Source: Ailurus styani
Taxonomy: Eukaryota > Chordata > Mammalia > Carnivora > Ailuridae
NCBI GenBank assembly: GCA_002007465.1
Contig: LNAC01000232.1
Coordinates: forward strand, 3,199,369 to 3,263,368
DNA: 64,000 nucleotides
Reading direction: 5' to 3'
The notes below the pieces were generated by a model that was not told where the DNA came from, did not search any database, and saw nothing but the letters and a program-made list of their open reading frames with translations. Within the stretch, counting starts at the first letter, position 1. Each line of letters begins with the position of its first letter. The position numbers and the translations under genes are program-made. Below are positions 59,501 through 64,000 of the stretch, piece by piece.

Positions 59501-59925
59501 GATGCCCAGGTGGTTCAGTCAGTTAAACACCTGACTCTTGGGCGCCTGGGTGGCTCAGTGGGTTAAAGCCTCTGCTTTCGGCTCAGGTCATGATCTCAGG
59601 GTCCTGGGATCGAGGCCCGCATCGGGCTCCCTGCTCAGCGGGGAGCCTGCTTCCCCCTCTCTCTCTCTGCCTGCCTCTCTGCCTACTTGTGATCTGATCT
59701 CTCTCTCTGTGTCAAATAAATAAATAAAATCTTTAAAAAAAAACAAAACAAAACACCTGACTCTTGATTTCTGCTCAGGTCATGCTCTCAGGGTCCTGGG
59801 ACTGAGTCCCCAAGTTGGGCTCCCCAGGAGTATACCTCTCCCTCTGTCCCTCCCCCTCCATGCTCTCTCTTGCTCACTCACTCTCTCTCTAATAAATTAA
59901 TAAAATCTTTTTAAAAATGTTTAAC
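59501..59925 (+). mobile_element. Old Can-SINE split by a young Can-SINE
   Basis: GATGCCCAGGTGGTTCAGTC to CACCTGACTCTTG, then resumes at 59751 and ends ATTAATAAAATC. Confidence 0.93.
59541..59750 (+). mobile_element. Can-SINE nested inside a Can-SINE
   Basis: Young type, same orientation as its host. AAACACCTGACTCTTG at 59525-59540 and 59751-59766 is a perfect 16-bp target-site duplication. Confidence 0.97.
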
Positions 59926-59986
59926 AAAAACAAATGTTGCAAAATCATATGTATAATGTATTAAATAAGAGGAGTTTATGTACTAG

Positions 59987-60352
59987 GGGTGCCTGGGTGG
60001 CTCAGTTGGTTAAGAGTTGGTTAAGAGTCTGACTCCATGGGCGCCTGGGGTGGCTCAGTGGGTTAAAGCCTCTGCCTTCCGCTCAGGTCATGATCTCAGG
60101 GCCCTGGGATCGAGGCCTACATCAGTCTCCCTGACTGGCAAGGAGCCTGCTTCCTCCTCTCTCTCTCTGCCTGCCTCTCAGCCTACTTGTGATCTCTCTC
60201 TCTCTCTGTCAAATAAATAAAATCTTAAAAAAAAAAAAAAAAAAAGAGTCTGACTCCATCTCAGCTCAGGTCTTGATCTCAGGGTTGTGTGTTAAACCCC
60301 CACATTGGGCTCCAAACTGGGCGTGGAGCCTACTTTAAAAAAAAAAAAATAC
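59987..60352 (+). mobile_element. Old Can-SINE split by a young Can-SINE
   Basis: GGGTGCCTGGGTGGCTCAGT head with TTGGTTAAGAG duplicated, interrupted at 60039, resumed at 60244, ending CCTACTTTAAAAAAAA. Confidence 0.93.
60039..60243 (+). mobile_element. Can-SINE nested inside a Can-SINE
   Basis: Young type with an extra G in CCTGGGGTGGCTC. AAGAGTCTGACTCCAT at 60023-60038 and 60244-60259 is a perfect target-site duplication. Confidence 0.97.
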
Positions 60353-60526
60353 ACACACAAAAGGTAGGAACCAATAGTTCAACACTCTCCAATCAATTTA
60401 ATCCTTCTAATTCTGTATCCCACCTAAAAAGAGGGCAGTTTTGCTGCTCTGCTGACAATTTTGCTATTTTTATTGGTTTTTATTGGCTTGTTGCTAAAGT
60501 TGTTTTCCATTTAAGAAAGAACAAGA

Positions 60527-60674
60527 GACACCTGGGTGGCTCAGTCAGTTAAGTGTCTGTCTTTGTCTCACATCAAGCTCCCTGTTCAGCAGGGAGTCGG
60601 CTTCTCCCTCCACACACACACACTCTCTCCCTCTGTCAAATAAATAAATAAATAAAATCTTTAAAAAAAAAAAA
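60527..60674 (+). mobile_element. Can-SINE, internally deleted
   Basis: GACACCTGGGTGGCTCAGTC head. The central part between GTCTTTGTCTC and CATCAAGCTCCC is missing. Confidence 0.92.
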
Positions 60675-60834
60675 GGAAGAGAAAAAACGAACAAAAAGCC
60701 ACTGCAAACTCTGGTAACCAATCACAGACACAATCAAATAATAAAAAGTCATATAAGATTTACTATGTCAAATGACAAGAAATTTAGTAATCTGTAACAA
60801 TTTGCAATCAACTTCCTTAAAGCAAAAAACTTTT

Positions 60835-61035
60835 AGGAGCATCTGGGTTGCTCAGTCCATTGACCGTCTGACTCTTGGCTTCAGGTTATGATCTCAGAGT
60901 TGTGAGATTGAGCCCTGCATTGGGCTACCTGTTCAGCAGGGAGTCCGCTCAAGATTATCTCACCTTCTCCCTCTGCCCCTCCCCCAACGCACACAATTCC
61001 CCTCCCCCCCAGAATAAATAAATCTTTAAAGGAAA
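60835..61035 (+). mobile_element. Can-SINE (older type)
   Basis: GGAGCATCTGGGTTGCTCAG head, AGAATAAATAAATC tail. Confidence 0.92.
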
Positions 61036-61101
61036 GAACTTTTTTAGGTCTGAACCTAAAAAACAAAACAAACACCAACCACTCATTTAAAAAGGTTATC
61101 T

Positions 61102-61287
61102 TGGGGCACCTGGGTGGCTCATTGGGTTAAGCATCTGTCTTCAACTAAGATCAAGATTCTGGGATCCTGGGATAGAGCCCCAATGTCAGGCTCCCTGCTT
61201 AGCAGGGAGCCTGCTTTTTCCTCTCCCCAACTCTAGGCTTGTACTCTCTTGCTACCTCTCTCAAATAAATAAAACCTTTTAAAAAAA
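61102..61287 (+). mobile_element. Can-SINE
   Basis: GGGGCACCTGGGTGGCTCAT head, CAAATAAATAAAACC tail. GGTTATCTT / GATTATCTT flanks. Confidence 0.93.
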
Positions 61288-61536
61288 GATTATCTTACTT
61301 CATTAATTGTGCTGTATCTTCAAGAAATCTTGAAGCCTATCTTGTAAGCAGCTTACCAGAAATTCTATCTCTAGCTTTATCTCATACTATTACTCTACCA
61401 TAGCCTTTAGTGAGAGCGACCTATTCATTAAACCCTCAATATATCCACCTTTGTATCTTCTTACTCTCGTGTCACCATCTCTTATGCTTTTGATACCATC
61501 AACATGCAGTAATGTTCCCACTTTGAACAAAAAACA
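61288..61536. other. Intron 1 sequence, nothing recognised
   Basis: About 250 bases without an identifiable element. Confidence 0.4.
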
Positions 61537-61735
61537 GTAAGAGTTAACATTTATAATTTAATGTATGCCAGTATTGCTTCAATGGAATTATCCCACTTAA
61601 TCCATACAACCCGGTGAAATTTGTTCTATCTCCCCCTTTTTCGTGGTGAGAGAAACTAAGTGAGGCCCTCCACCTTTTCCAAGGTTGCATGGATGGTAAG
61701 CTGCAGGCCACGTCTCAAACCCAGACTACAAAAAC
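61537..61735 (-). repeat. MIR, antisense
   Basis: AGTTAACATTTATAATTTAA, CCCACTTAATCCATACAACC, CAAGGTTGCATGGATGGTAA, CTCAAACCCAG. Confidence 0.8.
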
Positions 61736-62445
61736 CACACCCTCAAACATATGTGATGCTATCTCCTGGCTCAAAGTACTGACTGGCTTTATTGCTCAAA
61801 TGTCACTGAACATATGCCCTGTGATATTTAACATTTTGTGTTCGTAGATGTTGTCTAAGTGGCTCAAAATACTACATTCCTTCCCCAAAAATTTACTGAG
61901 AGCCTATATGCCAGCCACTGTTGACTACTGAGTCTAAAAGCATGTTACAGAGACTTTACAAATGAAAAGTAGATAAATTCTTCAGATACATGGACATCCC
62001 AGAAAGTGGGTAAATGAAAATTAAAAACATGCACATAGCAATTGAAACTACATAAAAACTATGTTTAAATAGGAAATGGAAAAGAACACAGTCATACATA
62101 GTATGATAAAGTTGGGGTTTGTTTCTTTTGCTAGTTCACTGAATTAAACTTTTTGTTAAGAGAGCTAAGCAATAAAAAGATGTATTAAAAAAAAAAGGCT
62201 TAAGTGCTTTCTTTCTCCCATAAAACAGCAAGAACAGCCTAGAGACAGATGAATGAACATTCCTCTTAACATTCCACTGTTTGGCTTTCTTTAGGAAGAT
62301 ACACCTGAAGTCAGTAGTAAGGCTTGCAGATACCATCAGCAAATCTTTCTCTATATAAATCTTCCTACAATTATAAACTTTTGGAAACTTGTAGCTAATT
62401 GTAAATTTTCATACAACAGAATCAAATCTTAGAACTGAAAGAAAG
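61736..62445. other. Intron 1 sequence, nothing recognised
   Basis: No exon or named repeat. Confidence 0.4.
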
Positions 62446-62634
62446 GGGAAGTGGTGGGCCGGGTGGCTCAGTCCCTTAAACATCTATCTGCCTTCTGCTC
62501 AAATCACGATCCCAGGGTCCTGGGAGCAAGCCCTCCATCACCGTCCTTGCTCAGCGGGGAGTCTGCTTCTCTCTCTGCCTGCAGTTCCCCCAGGTTGTGT
62601 GCGGACAAATAAATAACATCTTCAAAAACAACAA
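62446..62634 (+). mobile_element. Can-SINE (diverged)
   Basis: GGGCCGGGTGGCTCAGTCCC head, ACAAATAAATAACATC tail. AACTGAAAGAAA at 62434 and 62635 flanks. Confidence 0.92.
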
Positions 62635-62789
62635 AACTGAAAGAAACCTTGCAGAACATCTCCTTCAGCCCTCTCATTTTACAGACTGATTACTAAATTC
62701 TTAAATCTAAATGCAGCAACAACCTATAGGAGCTGAAATTGTAGTGGCTTATATTGCAAAAGAAATGCACTTCAGAAATGAAGTGAGTG

Positions 62790-62905
62790 TGAATCAGCCC
62801 ATCATGTAGCGCTCTGATGTTAATTACTAACTAGCTGTGTCTTATTGAACTTAACTTCTACAGGCCTGGATGTCTTCATCTGGATAAAATCTAACCATGG
62901 TTGAA
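62790..62905 (+). repeat. MIR fragment
   Basis: AACTAGCTGTGTCTTATTGA, TCTTCATCTGGATAAAATCT. Confidence 0.65.
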
Positions 62906-62916
62906 AAGTGTCCCAG

Positions 62917-63032
62917 TAGGAGCTCCTAGCTGGCTCAGTGGTAGAGCATGCGACTCTTGATCTCAGGGTTGTGAGCTGGAGCCCCACGTCTGGGCATGAA
63001 GCCTACTAAAATAAAATTAAATTAAGAAAAAA
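62917..63032 (+). mobile_element. Old short Can-SINE nearest the promoter
   Basis: GGAGCTCCTAGCTGGCTCAG, GTGGTAGAGCATGCGACTC, GAGCTGGAGCCCC. Last repeat before the CpG island. Confidence 0.88.
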
Positions 63033-63399
63033 AGAGTGTCATGGTAACTATCTAAAAGGACCTCAATCACATTAAGTCTCCACGGTAAACGGTACTGTTT
63101 CAACATTCTTCCTTTCCGGCTACACTTAGAATTTGCATCCGCTGTCTTAAGAGGCAAAACGAACAGGGTGCAGACATTACAAAACATGTACAGTTCAATC
63201 AAGAACCTATCTGCACTCGGACACGCATGGGCGCACGCACGCACACAACCCTACAGAGGTGACCAGTCACTGCGGAGCACTGCACTTGACATCCCTCAAA
63301 CATAACGGCCCTAACGCCCACAGCATGGGAAAACAACAAATGACACAAAGCTCTACCTCCTGCTTTTAAAAGCTGAGGCCTACTGGCGTCAAAACCTCC
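63033..63399. other. Repeat-free shore of the CpG island
   Basis: Composition rises gradually in GC, with GGGCGCACGCACGCACACAA near 63230. No exon boundary is convincing. Confidence 0.45.
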
Positions 63400-64000
63400 A
63401 AACGTTAAGCTGACAACGAATGGTTCAGGTCTCAGATCTGCATCTCCACCCACCCACCCCCCCGCCCCCGGCTTTCACCAGCTTCAGGGGTCCCCAGGAA
63501 GAAAAAAAAAGGGACGGGCCGCCACCAGACCGCTGACGCCTGACTTGGGAGCCGTTTGGAAATGACGAGCATGGTTTTTGTGGCGGCTTGCGAGTCAATG
63601 CGAGCTTTCCAGGAAGTGCTGCAAACGACAAAACTGGAATGCGGGCTAACAAGCTGGCAACTTCCTGCGGCTCCGGCGAAAACGTTGTCAAGCTCGCCTC
63701 CTCCCACGGCGGCCCGCTAGTTCCTCGGGGGCCACCCGGAAGGCGCAGGGGGTGAGGCCCTTGCAGGGGGGGCGGGAAGGCTGGCCTCCGGGGCCAACAG
63801 GAGGAAGGCGGCGTCCGCCGGAAAAAATAAGCAGAACTGAGTAAAGGGGGGTCCGCCTAAGGCGGGACGGGGGCTGCCACGGGCGTGAGAAAAGCCGGGG
63901 GGACAGGAGCCGGCGAGGCTGGCTCGGAGGAGACCCAGGGCCGCGCTCCGGGGGTAAGGCGGGTCCCGGCGAGCCGACGGCAGGGAAACAATGGCGCGAG
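63400..64000 (-). promoter_or_regulatory. NT5C2: CpG island, probable NT5C2 promoter / first-exon region
   Basis: From about 63.4 kb the base composition switches abruptly from AT-rich intron to GC-rich sequence dense in CpG, and this continues to the window edge. Visible motifs include an ETS core CCCGGAAG at 63735-63742, further GGAA(G) sites near 63612 and 63775, GC-box-like CCCCGCCCCC near 63459 and GGGGCGGGAA near 63770, and a YY1-like ACAATGGCG near 63988. No TATA box is evident, as usual for housekeeping CpG-island promoters. The untranslated first exon of NT5C2 should start in or just beyond this block. The only minus-strand donor-like site I see here is GAAGCTG|GTGAAAG (exon end about 63479), which is weak. 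The transcription start and exon 1 boundaries cannot be fixed from sequence alone. Confidence 0.7.
63952..63958 (+). promoter_or_regulatory. Possible plus-strand splice donor in the CpG island
   Basis: CCGGGG|GTAAGG on the plus strand near 63952, and a second GGGG|GTGAGG near 63749, resemble 5' splice sites pointing away from NT5C2. They would suit a divergent non-coding transcript from a bidirectional promoter. GC-rich islands produce such motifs by chance, so this is only a hint. Confidence 0.2.

Noticed and set aside
63477..63700. Definite NT5C2 exon 1 ending at GAAGCTG|GTGAAAG
   Set aside because: The donor is weak and non-coding first exons cannot be confirmed without transcript data, so it is mentioned only as a candidate.
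63199..63707. Several 80-90 codon minus-strand frames in the GC-rich end
   Set aside because: Overlapping frames are expected by chance in a CpG island, where stops are rare; no conserved protein recognised.

Overview
The window looks like a piece of a carnivore nuclear genome, most likely a mustelid (mink, ferret, otter or marten group). The main evidence is about 70 copies of the tRNA-Lys-derived Can-SINE (SINEC) family. Many of the youngest copies carry the head GGCGCCTGGGTGGCTCAG followed by TGGGTTAAAGCC, a form I associate with mustelids. Carnivore-type L1 3' ends are also present. The species assignment is inference; 'caniform carnivore' is much safer than 'mustelid'.

The only protein-coding gene I can support is the 5' part of NT5C2 (cytosolic purine 5'-nucleotidase II), transcribed from the minus strand, right to left. 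A CpG-rich block with ETS, GC-box and YY1-like motifs fills the last ~600 bases (63.4-64.0 kb) and is the likely promoter/first-exon region. The first coding exon (start codon, 33 codons plus 2 bases) is at 50338-50462. The next exon, carrying the HAD nucleophile motif DMDYT, is at 19303-19376. The rest of the gene lies beyond the left edge. The window is therefore intron 1 (right), a ~31 kb intron 2 (middle) and part of intron 3 (left 19.3 kb). A third exon-like block at 46978-47087 (minus) is open along its full length, has a strong-context ATG and ends in exactly the phase needed to splice to the 19303-19376 exon. It would give NT5C2 a different N-terminus and is the most interesting gene-level observation.

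Everything else is intronic interspersed repeat. Layout from left: 0-9 kb, SINEs, an old L1 3' end and MIRs, with assembly-joint artefacts at 1.0-1.7 kb; 10-16.6 kb, an inverted (twin-primed) L1, a long degenerate L1, a Tigger-like DNA transposon and an antisense L1; 16.6-25 kb, comparatively repeat-poor apart from a SINE cluster near 19.5-20.1 kb; 25-32 kb, a hAT-like element, an L2 tail and a dense SINE/L1 nest; 32-37 kb, quiet; 37.5-46 kb, a 5 kb old L1 with younger insertions plus further L1 pieces, one holding a 3'-truncated U4 snRNA pseudogene; 46-48.3 kb, quiet (alternative exon); 48-54.8 kb, SINE clusters and another L1; 55-59 kb, probable solo LTR, MIR, Tigger-like and LINE pieces; 59-63 kb, nested SINE pairs; then the CpG island.

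No other host gene, tRNA/rRNA gene, CRISPR array or bacterial-type system is visible. All longer open reading frames I inspected fall in repeats, in the CpG island or in AT-rich sequence and look like chance.
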